NCBI GenBank assembly: GCA_963556255.1
Contig: OY744612.1
Span: 26,073,940 to 26,137,939 of the forward strand
Direction: 5' to 3'
Length of the DNA stretch: 64,000 nt
From: Allolobophora icterica
Lineage: Eukaryota > Annelida > Clitellata > Crassiclitellata > Lumbricidae
Made by a program: the position numbers and the translations under genes. Every line of letters starts with the position of its first letter. Position 1 is the stretch's first letter. A model generated the notes under the pieces. That model saw only the letters and a program-made list of their open reading frames with translations. It was not told the DNA's origin and searched no databases. Below are positions 45,609 to 56,678 of this stretch, in pieces.

Positions 45609-48600
45609 ATTATATATGCAGACTCTCATTCATATATGTACACATAACTGGCATACACATAATTAGTTGCAATAATAAAATCTATTTATCATATTATCAG
45701 TCACCAATTAAGCATCAGCCAAAAGACCACATCATGATCATTACCATCATCATCATCATCACATCATCATCATCATCATTACCAGCTGTATACCTTATAA
45801 AGCTTTGGATTTTCCTTCGAATGCTTTGGTGCCAAATAGAGAGAAGGATAACTACAAAAATATAAGAAAGCTTTTACAGAAAGATGTGACAACAACATAA
45901 GACGTTAAAGCTTTCTCATTGAATGTCACACAATTCACTGCTTGTAGTGACCAAATTAACACAAGGGTTAAAACACTTACCAGTTGCTAGAAAACTTTAC
46001 ACTTTATATGAGAAAGCTCAACTTTTGATGAGAGAAAACTTCACTTTTGCTATGCAAATTATTAAACGAGATGCGAGAAAACTTTGATACGATGCAAAGT
46101 AACTCACCCTTTGATGGAGAAAGGGCGTGGAAGGTCATTAGTTGTTACATCCATCTTGGCAATGACTATGTCGCTTTCACCTGTTAACTTCAATAGAAAT
46201 TGATCACATCAAGCAGAGACATCATTCTCATAATGTTAGTGCAAAATTTCACACAAAGTTAAAAATCCAGAATGCAAAGGTTAAAGTTCTAGCAGATGAT
46301 GACAAATAATTTTGTAAACTATATATAGGTTGCAATTGGGACGAAAGACTTGTGGACAGTGGTGAAATGTAAGAAGAAGATATACAAAAGTCATCATTGG
46401 AAGGCAAAATGTACAATGTATGAGAAAACTATATTCAGTCTTGTTGTCCTCGAGACCAAGGTCATGGTCTAGAGTGCACTCGAATCCGTTCTTAAAAGTT
46501 TTGGTCTTGAGACCAAAAGTGTCGGTCTTGAGGTTTACGATCTTGACAACAAGACTGAATATATTATACAATGAGAGACAGTCTGAACCAATGGGGAAGG
46601 CCTATGGGCACCAGTAAAATGTAAGGGGAAAATGTATCTTCAGTGGAAGATCGTCTGAATAAGTACCTTTTCTGCAACTTCCTCCAATTTCTCTGCAACA
46701 TTTTTGCAAACTTCACACCAGGGGGCCTCAAGTGCCAGAAGAACGTCCTTTGTTGGATCATTTACGATCTGATCGAAATTCGTCCTCACTACAACCTGCA
46801 CAGTACCACTTGCTTATGATCATGACTATCATTGTTCATCAAAATTTATTATTGTGAATTATTGATCAATATCATTTACATGCATTAAAATTTTGACCAT
46901 CACAGTTTATAATTAATTAAATTTATTACACATTTTATTTGGTTGACAATTTTTTAAATTTTATTTATCAATTATTGAGATTGATTATCATTTTTAATTA
47001 CTATAATCATTTATTAAATTTATTATATGTTATGGCCATGATCATTTATAACATTGTTAGTTTGATTTTTTTGAGAATTTCATACAGTTTCAACAGCAGA
47101 TTATTTTTGATCATTCATTATTGTCCTTTGCAACTTCATCCCTTCAGTCAAGACACAACATCCCAGGGCTTTAATATAGCACCTTGCCAGAAACTCTGCG
47201 TCCCTGACCTTGATAAGGCCATCAGTCTTTTCTGGAACTGGATCTGATCGGATGAACGGCTTCAGAGAACCATCCAGAAGGTCATCAACAAACTGCTCCA
47301 AGGCTTCCATACTGTACAAAAGCAAAGCACGAGTGATTAGATCTGTGGGAGTGACTGACAGAGCAAGTGACAGTGACTCCATGCAAGTGCTTAGAAATCC
47401 TATGGGAGCACACCATTTGCATGACCTGTATAATAGAATGGTTTGTCAATAGTAGTTTCAGTTTAACAACACTGTGTGATAACAAAGATCATTAGCATCG
47501 CCCTCCTAATTCATCCAGGCTTGGGACTGGCACTGCCTGGTGGTTCGTCAGTATCAAACCAGCATTTACAGAATATAACATATTAAATTTGGCAGATATT
47601 ACGAGATTTCAAACTGAGTTACTTGTACAAGGCTACCGCAATAAGCTTCTCTCTTCACTATTTGTTGACTGTTTTGTCCAAGCTAATCAGCTGTTCACAG
47701 TTATTATGAGGACATCAAATAATTATAAATCTGAAGGGAATGTACTACCAGTAATATCCAACTGCTTTCTATCAAGCGCTTGTGACCATTTTTTTTACTT
47801 TTTCTGTTACCCATAGACGCGATTACAGAAAACGGGGCCCTAGGCGCAAACATTTTTTAAGGCCCTTCTGAACTTGTAGGTCAACAAGTTTGATGTTATA
47901 TTGCACAAAGTCAAAATGAATTATTAGCCCAAATGAACAAAACAATTATAAATTACAATTACATACTTTTATGTCAATGCTAAACTGTAAAATATAGAAA
48001 ATATGTTATATTTAAAACAACTAAAAATTCACAAATGGTATTTTTTGTAATTGAAAAAAAATTTCATTCGATTGGGGGCCCTCCGAGATTTTTGGCCTTA
48101 GGCGCACGCCTCTTGCGCCTGTGCGTAAAGACGCCTCTGCTGTTACCTGACACTGCATTGTCTTTATAACACTTCAAAAGAGAATGAAAGCATTACTTGT
48201 AAAATTTGTACGATCATTGTATCATGTGTGTACATAGGACTCAACTGTTCTGTCACTTCTGTAAACTTTAAACTTGTTAGTTAAGTTTCTGTCTATTGCA
48301 TTCCATGTAATATATTCATTCATATAAAATTTAAGAGGACTTGAATGGTCTGGAAATAACATTTACTACTAAAGGAACAACCCCCTCCCAGTATGGGCCA
48401 GTAAGCGGGTTTGGTGGAGTCTTTCGTGTTGTCTATTTGACAGCATCAACAGAAAGTGTTTGTAACTTATGTTATTATTGCATTCTTTGTACCTTTCTGT
48501 TGCTTATGAATCAAAAAACACCTTAAAACACAGCATTCTAACTTCGTTGCATTCAAAGGCATGCTTTCAGACCTCATTTAAGACAAGGACTGTTACCTCC

Positions 48601-51600
48601 AGATACATTTTGCATTCTTTATCCAATATTTGTTCCCAAGAGATCAAATGCACCTTGAGGAAAAAAGTAATAGTAGCAATAATAGAAGAAGAGCAGTCCC
48701 TTAACCTAGCCTGAGAGGCAGCCATTGGTATGAAGTACTAGTGACTTCATTTTTCTTATCCTTGGAATATGAGAGTTGAGGCCACTCCTCTGCTGTGCCA
48801 ACTGTGTACAGCCAGTGTACACATCACTGCTGAGTTCAAGGGTGTCTATCCCCCCTAAGTCATTGGAGCAAATTCCCCTCCCTCCTCTCGTCCCCTCTCC
48901 TCCCCCCCGTTAATGATGGCACATACACTTACAGATCTTCCCCCCATTTCTCAGATGAAGCATTTGCTCCAAGGGTTCCATGGTGTGGATGCCCCTGGCT
49001 GAGTGGGCTAGGGTGCACTGGTGAAGCAGAAATCTGGAAACAAATTCCTACCCTGGCAGGGATTCGAACCCCCAACCTCTCGGTTGACAGTCCAACACAC
49101 TAACCACTAGACTACCGTGCACCCCAGAGCAGTAATGATAATGAATATAATAGAAAAGCCTTTGATACCTGAAATCCGTGCGCATGGCAAACCTCTGCTG
49201 CTGGGCATCTCGAGCGGCCACCAGAGGCTTTGCTCCCAACGGATCAAGACTAAAGTCCAGCAGTTCCTGTCGAAATTCCCTGGCATCAGAGAGGGCAAAG
49301 GTCACTCGACGCTTGCCCTGCGTGTACTTCTTGGCAACGACCACTACCCTGGAACAAAGAACTATTAAGCATAAATTATAACTGATAGTTATTGTTTGTT
49401 ATATTATTGTTTTAACCCTTTAACGACAAGAGGGCTAATTTTCCATACATTTTAGTACATGCTCGTTGTTAAAGTGTTAAGTATCTGCTCATTTTTTAGC
49501 ACATGGTTGTTGACATAACAGCATGAGATGTTGTCACAGTTGCCAACTCAACATACTTTTCATTTTAATGCTTTTTTAACATTTAAATAATTTCAAAACA
49601 ATTATGCTTGCATTGTAAAAAAGAAGCTTGAGGCATCAAAACTACCCTGAGTGAAACATCACTATTATAATTGCTATTATAATCAATATAACTAACTATT
49701 CCTACCATACCAGAAATTATTTTCATAATTTTAATGCTCATTTGATCCTAGGATGATCAAAACAAAATTAATAATTATTAACAACCAATTACAGTCATTA
49801 ATAATAGTGATAACCCAGTTCCATATGTCTACGTCAGCTTTATACCGATTTCTCCAGTATCGTGTATCGGTTGGTTTTCCACTGAACTCTACATCGCAGT
49901 AGACGACAACAAACGGAGCTTCAAACTGCTCCTTGTTCCTCTGTGTGCGAAATCCCACCAAACCATGACTACAAACAACACAAGGAATGGATGCATGCTT
50001 GTATTATGCATTTACGTATGTATATATGTATGCATTCATGTGTGCATGCATAATATATGTATGCACTTAAGTATGCATGTAAGTATGCAGATAAGTATGT
50101 TCACATATATGTATGTATGTATGTATCAGTGGTGCCCACAGAAATTTATGCAGGAGGGTAAAACATGAAAATCAGGACGTCATTCTGGCTAGACATGGGC
50201 CAAAGGTAATGAGAAGTGAATTCTTCAATGGGGTAAGACCACATCTTGCTCCCTATGTGTGGTTGTCCATGGATGTATGTATCTGACCATTAATATCGTG
50301 TCTTTTAGAAAATTTACAGCACACGGTTCGTCTTAAATCAGTATACACTGGAGATTTGCTATAACATTAAAATCTGATATGATGCAGCCCAGGCATGGAT
50401 CCAAATTTAATTAAACGGTAGAAAATGACCTCATCATAACCCAGTCTCATTAAATGGCAGTTCTTGTTATGGCTCTCATTGAAAAGCAGTTTCTGGTGTA
50501 TATTACGCACTTCACATTTAAATAAAAAGTGACTGATAATAACAATAGGTAATAACAATGTCTTAAATCACAGATATTGGCTCACTATATTTGGAACACT
50601 CTGGTTTTGTTACTTACTATGTGCTGGTGACCCATGTCCTTATGTCGTAAAGTTTTGGTTTGCCCTCGAATTTCATCTGACTTGGTTCCAACTTTGTCAC
50701 AAGCTTCTCCGACCGAAAAAGCACAACATCACTGCAAGCAGAAAAGTCATTTAAGGTAAAGTAGAGTAACATGTTTCAGGATAGGTAACTGGATATTAAA
50801 AGATGTATATCAAGTGTTTTGATGGTATCAGGGGTTTTCACCTCCGGACGATTCACCTCTAGGGGTATTCACCTCCGGACGTTTCACCTCCGGACGTTTC
50901 ACCTCCGGACGATTCACCTTTCACCTCTAGGGGCTTTCACCTCTAGGGGCTTTCACCTCTAGGGGTTTTCACCTCTAGGGGCTTTCACCTCCAAATGTAA
51001 AATGAGACCTTTTGAAGAGACTTATTTACGCAAGTTATGTACGCCGAAAACATAACAGACAACATACAAACTATGAAACTAATTATCACTAAGCAATGAA
51101 GTAGATTTCTTAGCGTCAAAATGCAAACTATGCAACTAATGAAGCAGATTTCGAACACAAGAAATAAATTGAGATAAGAAGACAATGAAAGCTTCTAGAA
51201 CCTAGCTAAGTAGACACCTAATAACCTGATAACGGCAGATGATAAGGACAGGCCAATTCGCGTGCCAGTGACTGTATGCCATAATTAACCATAATTAACC
51301 ATAGGCGCATAAGAAATGAATTTAGATAAGAAGATATGGAACAATTTCTAAATTGTAGGCTCTTAACGAGAAGTAATTATATAATACCACGGTGTGCAGT
51401 ATTTAAGCATCCAACAAGAGAAACAGACATTCAAAAGTGAACTTGTCGTCTGATTTGTTGGAATACGGCGCTTCTAAACGAGGTAAAGTAGTTTGTATGT
51501 TGTCTGTTATGTTTTCGGCGTAAATAAATCTCTTCAAAAGGTCTCATTTTACATTTGGAGGTGAAAGCCCCTAGAGGTGAAAGCCCCCAGAGGTGAAAGC

Positions 51601-54600
51601 CCCTAGAGGTGAAAGCCCCTAGAGGTGAATCGTCCGGAGGTGAAACGTCCGGAGGTGAAACGTCCGGAGGTGAATACCCCTAGAGGTGAATCGTCCGGAG
51701 GTGAAAGCCCCCTGAACCGTTTTGATACATATATGGACACAAACATGTTGTTTGCTTTAACAATGTTTGGTGCTCATGTTCCTGTTCCTTGAAAAACCTG
51801 GTGCAGAATAATCTGTTATTAAATTTACACATGCACCACTGCAGTCTGGTTTAATTTTTAACTTGGCTCAGGTACACTATTTTACATGGTTCTATACTGC
51901 TAACAATGCAATTTTAACAAAATATTTAAATACTTCAGAAATATTCTCAGGTTTGAAAGCAACTTGAAAAGCAAGTAAATCAGTCAATAAAAGGAAATAA
52001 AGCCATACTGACTTTCTGTAACCATATTTCATCATGAGCTTGTTGCTGTAAGTTATGGCAAATCGGTAATGCTGCTTCTGTGACTCCACCAACTTCTGGA
52101 AGACTTTGTAGATTTCTGAATCTCGGTTTTCAAAGAATCCTACAATCAGTATAAAGAATATACTTACTTACTTTAGCAAACCAAATTTCATAAACATTGC
52201 TGACAATATTGCATGAACATAAGTACTTTACTGCTTACATGCAATTACTTTGACAATAACATTTGTAAAACATGTAACTGGATAAGCTGTTTTCTAGCAC
52301 ATGCAGTCTCTCTTAGACCTCAACTGGTTCTGCCAAACGAAATGTCATCATGAAATACAATTTCACTTCAAAGTGACCATCAACCGATGCCTATTCATCT
52401 ATTTACTATTATTACGCAAATTATGCATGCATGATTGATTAATCTGAACCTTGAACAATTCGTCAACGGTCGTTACCCACAATCACCTGTCAGTGGTTAC
52501 TTTCTTTCAGCACTGCTTGCTTCCTGATGAACACTTCTTCATTCTTTATGCATTCTTAACATTATTTCTGTTAGCAAAGAATTGGCCTCTGAATAGTTTC
52601 TCTTGATGTGGTACTATAGAAGTGACACAAAGGTAGCACCACACAGGCTGGCCACGCGTGAGTATTATGTATTTCATTGATTTTTCCTAACTTCTCCTAA
52701 GAGTGGATTTCTACAAACTTTTACAAAGTTGCATCCATGGCAACTTTGAATTGAATAAATGCATATGGAATTGAATTGAGCATACATTTACAATTACATT
52801 ACATATCCAGCATGCTATCAAACAGACCAATGTGTCACGTTTTGTGCCATGATAACAGTGCATTAGAAATTTCCAGAAGTTTAGATACGGTTACACAAGC
52901 ATTCAGTAGTTCACAATTTTCAGACATTTTTGCAGAATAAAATTACTAATTCGATCTGCTGACAATATAAATCTGCATTTACCGATAACAGCATTGTCTA
53001 ACTCATTTAGATAAGCATCAAACTCTTCGGGAGTTTTAAGTTCCTCTGACACGTGATTCACTTTCATCTTCATATAGCCAACAATTCCATCTTCAAAAAA
53101 GAAAATTAACGTCACATAGAATGAGGTAATCATAATTTCTTGCAGCATGATTGATTGATTTAACGACATCGTGTGAATAACTTACGATTTCCTTAATTAG
53201 GATTACCTTTAAAAATTTGAAACTATTCATTGGCATATTTTTAAATGTAAATTTTTTTACATGCATATTTAACTTAATACATGCATATTTAAAATATGAC
53301 ACAGATACTTAAGTTATTTAAGTTATTATTACATGCATATTAATGTTAATATATGCAAATTGAAATTAAGATATTTAAATATTATACATATTCCCATTAA
53401 TATCACAAAATATGCACATGTTAAACTGACAACTGAAAATGAATTTATTGTTATTATAAATTTAACACCAAATATACTGGTGTAACATACAAAGTGGTAA
53501 TAAACATCACTAATAGTGAGAAGCTGACCTGCATCTCTAGGTCCATCATAGGCATAAGAAAGTTCTCCATCTGAAAATACCTTCATAGTTGGATAACCTC
53601 TGATCTGGTATTTATCACAGGTAGCTTTACCATTTGTGGTGCAGTCCACCTGATCAGATAAAAAAAACACAGTTTACCAGATATTTGAAAAGATAACAAC
53701 ACAAAAAAATTAGAAGTATGAATTTAAATGGCTTCCAGATGTCCAAAAACATTTCTTGGGTGTGTCGGTGGGCATGTCAGTGGGTGCGTGGGTGAGAGTG
53801 AGTGAGCGAGCGAGCGAATGAGCGATGCAGTCGGTCGGTCGGTCGGTCGGGCGTCGGTCGGTCGGTCAGTCACTGAATTACCATAACCAACAAAGCTAAT
53901 GAATTATAACAATGATGTACACATAACCAATTCACCCAACCCAAAAGTACAGTACGAAACAGTAGATGAGTGGGCAAGTTGGTTCAACAGGGTGTGTGAG
54001 TGAATCCCATAACCCCCCAAAATATCAAGTAAATCCCTTTTTCCTACCTCGGCCAGAGTAATTGGTGGATTATTAAATCTTAGTACAGCTGCCGCCTGTT
54101 CAAATTCTGGTGCCAGAGCTTTACAATGGCCACACCTTGAATAAACAAAGATCACATACATTTCACTTCAAATGTTTATTAGAAAATTATATTGACAATC
54201 ACACAATCAACCACTAATAAATTAAAATATTCACTGGCCAAGTCATTCATGTTCATTAGGCCTAATCATAGTCCTTCACCTTTTAAAAACAGGTTTACAT
54301 AAAACCTTTATCGACATTGGTAGAAGAGGTAGCCCTAGTTAGTTAGGATTTATTGTACTATATTGTAGTCAGACATTTATAAAGCACTTCTAGCAGGAAA
54401 GCCATTCAGAAGTACTTCCAGTGAGAGGTATCCCGATAGAAGAAACAAGTTTTAAGACAGGCAAAGGAGGAAGAGATGCTACCACAGAGAATAGAGGAAT
54501 GAACAGATGGAGGAAGCTCATTCTATAGAGCAGGGCCAATGGAAGCACTGATTGAATGTAATATCCATTAGTATGAAGGGTGAGCATGAAACAGAGATAG

Positions 54601-55652
54601 GTCGGTTGGGTCACATGTAGTACTTTGTGAACTCTAAAGCAGATTTTTAAATGGATTCATTGCTTGCTTAAATATGGGTGCAATATGCTGATATTTTCTT
54701 GGTCTTGTAATGGCCTTGGCAGAATAGTTCTGAACCATTTGCAGTTAGGGCTGCCAAATTTTGATTTTGCGAATCCAGGACATCCACATAGTCACTCAAT
54801 ATGCCATTAGAAATTTACCCTGTCCATGTAAAGTATAACAGTAAACAAATGTTGCATCAGCCTAATGTAAGATCCACAGTCTACTGATAACAGTCATTAA
54901 AAACAACAGTCAAATCATCAAAAGACAAGGGGCCTATATATAAAATTAGGATCAACCTACCCACCCTCTATTCTATGGCTACTCAGAAAAACTTATTTGC
55001 GGCCGGCTGTTCGAGTTTAGTGTGCGGAAACAAGAACAACATTTGGTGAAGTCGATATTTACACAAATTTCTGGGACAATTTGGGATCAATCAGAGACAC
55101 GGGACGCATATGGCCAATTCTGGGACTGTCCGGAGGAATCCGGGATGGTTGGATGTCCTATTTGCAGTTTATGCCGATTCCCTTTAGTTATAACAATGAG
55201 TTACAGTAGTCAAGTCTGCTGGAAACCAAAGCATAAGCTAGTGGGACAAAGCATAAGCTAGTGGGATTAACACAGTTGAAGGTAGAAGGGATCAGATCAT
55301 ACGTATATCCGCATTTGAATTTTGAAATTGGGCTGATTTGCATAATGCCCGAATATAGTAAGAGAACGACACGATGGAGTCGCACACCAAACTCAAAGTG
55401 CGTGTGTATTCAATATGGTTAACAAGTAGTAAGCCACCCAACTCTACATTCGACCTGCGCTACATAAATATCTCTACTGTGTAACAGTTCCCAGAAGCCG
55501 AATGATGTTTACCCAGGAGAGAAGAATTTTACAAGTATGATATTGTGTTTCTTTATCCCCCGATCAAAGTCATCGTCTGTAAAAACGAGAACGTCATCGC
55601 AACGATTTCTAACAATCAAGCAACACAAGATAATAAACAAATTGAGCGTCAT
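44820..55652 (-). CDS. PDIA3: PDIA3/ERp57-like protein disulfide isomerase, 13 coding exons
   Basis: Exons in order: 55652-55513, 54135-54048, 53649-53529, 53090-52983, 52139-52013, 50731-50618, 49968-49846, 49348-49169, 47311-47209, 46795-46667, 46187-46108, 45851-45794, 45020-44820. All junctions are GT/AG and phases agree, giving 523 residues (human PDIA3 has 505). Residues 1-18 are a signal peptide beginning MTLNLFIILC. Domain a (about 19-128) has CGHC at 48-51 and cis-Pro96. Domains b and b' span about 129-368, with NYRFA-like HYRFA and YWRNR. Domain a' (369-485) has CEVC at 395-398 and cis-Pro440. Residues 488-517 are six pentapeptides (KQPVA/EQPVA type), and the protein ends KTEL, a KDEL-type ER-retention signal. 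Known family role: thiol-disulfide exchange during ER protein folding. The altered second site suggests changed redox chemistry there. The residue before CGHC is Gly rather than Trp if the first junction is right. Introns hold several transposons. NDUFS4 lies divergently upstream. Confidence 0.92.
44841..44930 (-). repeat. Coding 15-bp minisatellite (six units) in the last PDI exon
   Basis: On the plus strand, units of the type AGCAACAGGTTGTTC are repeated six times with few changes. On the coding strand they encode six pentapeptides, from KQPIS through KQPVA to EQPVA. Because the unit is 15 bp, changes in copy number keep the frame and the KTEL end. Confidence 0.95.
45569..45620. repeat. TA microsatellite in a PDI intron
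   Basis: Alternating TA with TGTATA and TAAT interruptions, between the exons at 45794 and 45020. A (CAT)n tract follows at about 45745-45780. Confidence 0.85.
46431..46562. mobile_element. 132-bp MITE with 18-bp perfect inverted repeats (Tc1/mariner-like)
   Basis: ATATTCAGTCTTGTTGTC at the left is perfectly inverted at the right (46545-46562). A TA duplication fits if the element proper starts TTCAGTCTTG, but the flanks are palindromic, so the boundary is ambiguous. The inside has several GGTCTTGAGACC-type palindromic words. It lies in the PDI intron between 46667 and 46187. Confidence 0.8.
47812..48139. mobile_element. hAT-like nonautonomous element, 328 bp, in a PDI intron
   Basis: A perfect 8-bp duplication, CTGTTACC, flanks it (47804-47811 and 48140-48147). 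Ends are CATAGACGCGATTACAGA and, reversed, CAGAGGCGTCTTTACGCA. The subterminal regions are GGGGCCC- and GGCGCA-rich; the core is AT-rich. Confidence 0.92.
49052..49126 (-). repeat. tRNA-derived SINE head in a PDI intron
   Basis: On the minus strand TAGTCTAGTGGTTA (A-box-like, 49114-49101) is followed by a GTC anticodon-position triplet and a perfect GGTTCGAATCC B-box (49070-49060). The anticodon stem and part of the T stem do not pair well, and unrelated sequence follows without a tRNA 3' end. A SINE or tRNA pseudogene is therefore more likely than a working tRNA-Asp. Confidence 0.6.
50824..51718. mobile_element. Fold-back element with iterated TTCACCTC modules, in a PDI intron
   Basis: A perfect 8-bp duplication, GTTTTGAT, flanks it (50816-50823 and 51719-51726). 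Ends are GGTATCAGGGGTTTTCACC and, reversed, GGTTCAGGGGGCTTTCACC. Inverted arms of about 230-250 bp are made of alternating modules, TTCACCTCTAGGGG and TTCACCTCCGGACG, about ten in each arm. Each arm then has a shared stretch with AAAATGAGACCTTTTGAAGA and AACATAACAGACAACATACA. The central 410 bp or so are unique and AT-rich. It lies 92 bp upstream of the exon at 50731-50618. Confidence 0.9.
53780..53875. repeat. GAGTGAGCGAGCGA / (TCGG)n simple repeat
   Basis: A GAGT/GAGC tract is followed by seven or so TCGG units, in the PDI intron between exons 2 and 3. Confidence 0.85.
54360..54600 (-). mobile_element. Possible retrotransposon end, strongly decayed
   Basis: A CATTTATAAAGCACTTCTAG string with degraded upstream sequence resembles the shared CR1/L2-like 3' end (GCGCTTTATAAATG type) in minus orientation. 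Coding similarity is too poor for a firm call. Confidence 0.35.
55195..55260 (-). mobile_element. Small reverse transcriptase fragment
   Basis: The minus strand reads YALVSSRLDYCNSLL, a signature of CR1/L2-like proteins just after the polymerase core. The surrounding sequence no longer aligns. A short duplication, AAGCATAAGCTAGTGGGA, lies at 55230-55265. Confidence 0.55.
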
Positions 55653-55781
55653 CGCCTTAAAATCCCTCTATATCGTTCAACCACTCAGCAACAACTTTCG
55701 AGAAACCCGCAACTGGCTTAGCACGCTTGTAATCACACACAGGTAGGTCGAGCATTGATGTATATTAACACAGGTACGCGA

Positions 55782-55788
55782 TGACGTC
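55782..55788 (-). promoter_or_regulatory. CRE/ATF-like motif in the PDI upstream region
   Basis: TGACGTC (within GATGACGTCTT) lies 130 bp upstream of the PDI start codon. ATF6/CREB-type sites are common in promoters of ER-stress genes, so it is a reasonable but unproven candidate. Confidence 0.35.
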
Positions 55789-55924
55789 TTTTCTATGTTT
55801 CCGGTCGAATTTGACACGATGGTGTCGTTAAAATTTAATATCGCGAGCGTCTGTTCTATAAATTTTCTACAAAAATTCTACGACGTAATAATTCATATTA
55901 TATTAATTTTTTTCATTATGTAGC

Positions 55925-56510
55925 ATAATCCTTGTTTTTGCGATGCCTTTTGGGCTTGGCGCCTATTTTCTTCGAGCGCTCTGTGTCTCTGTTCCGTCTC
56001 ATGGCAGCCACTGCCTCCGTTCCGTTGTCCACGTGGACCTTGTTGTTCCTTTCGCTCGTACAGCTTCTAGGCTATGCAGCGCCGAATTTTCTCGGTGATC
56101 GGCCCATCGACATGGAATGGGCTCCCTCTGGAAATGCGCCTCCTCTCCAGTCTACCAGTTACTCAAGATCATTATCTTACTACGTATCGACTATTTCTAC
56201 CAATCCCGTCGAATTCCCACCATCATCTGTTTAGAAACTTTCGAGGATTCGCGTGATCTTGATCAAACGGTTTCAAAATGTAGTTAGGGCGCACTGTTGG
56301 CCCTATCGTTTTTATTTCCGTTTTTGAATGTATTTTTTTGACAATCATGATCACCCGTATTATCATTATTATCATAACCAGCTAAAGACAACAGAGACTA
56401 TTTCTCGAACACTATAGGCCTACTCAACATTATCTACTTCTCGCAATTCTATCTAACTTTGTTCCATACTGCGGTTTGTCAGCATGTGTTTGCTGTATAA
56501 ACAATAAACG
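55925..56510 (+). mobile_element. CR1/L2-like reverse transcriptase C-terminal remnant between PDI and NDUFS4
   Basis: The plus strand encodes degraded C-terminal sequence including GPSTWNGLPLEMRLL (about 56110-56155), the LWNxLP-type block, and FRNFRGF. The remnant sits in the spacer between the two divergent genes; its tail probably ends in the ATAAACGAACATCATCATC region. Confidence 0.7.
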
Positions 56511-56512
56511 AA

Positions 56513-56540
56513 CATCATCATCATCATCGTCGTCGTCATT

Positions 56541-56593
<53 letters not shown>
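56513..56593. repeat. (ATC)n microsatellite
   Basis: About 25 ATC units with a few GTC changes, ending about 85 bp before the NDUFS4 start codon. Confidence 0.95.
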
Positions 56594-56624
56594 ACTCACC
56601 GCTGTAGCTAAATGTTTAAAGCGC

Positions 56625-56632
56625 TATATAAA
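56625..56632 (+). promoter_or_regulatory. TATA-like box upstream of NDUFS4
   Basis: TATATAAA lies 47 bp before the start codon, within AAAGCGCTATATAAAT. That 16-base string resembles retrotransposon 3' ends elsewhere in this window (for example 26120). If it works as a TATA box, transcription would start near 56655-56660, with a 5' UTR of about 20 bases. Confidence 0.4.
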
Positions 56633-56678
56633 TTGTCAGAGAACCAGCGTTCAGCTGAAGGTGACTTGTGTTAGAAAA

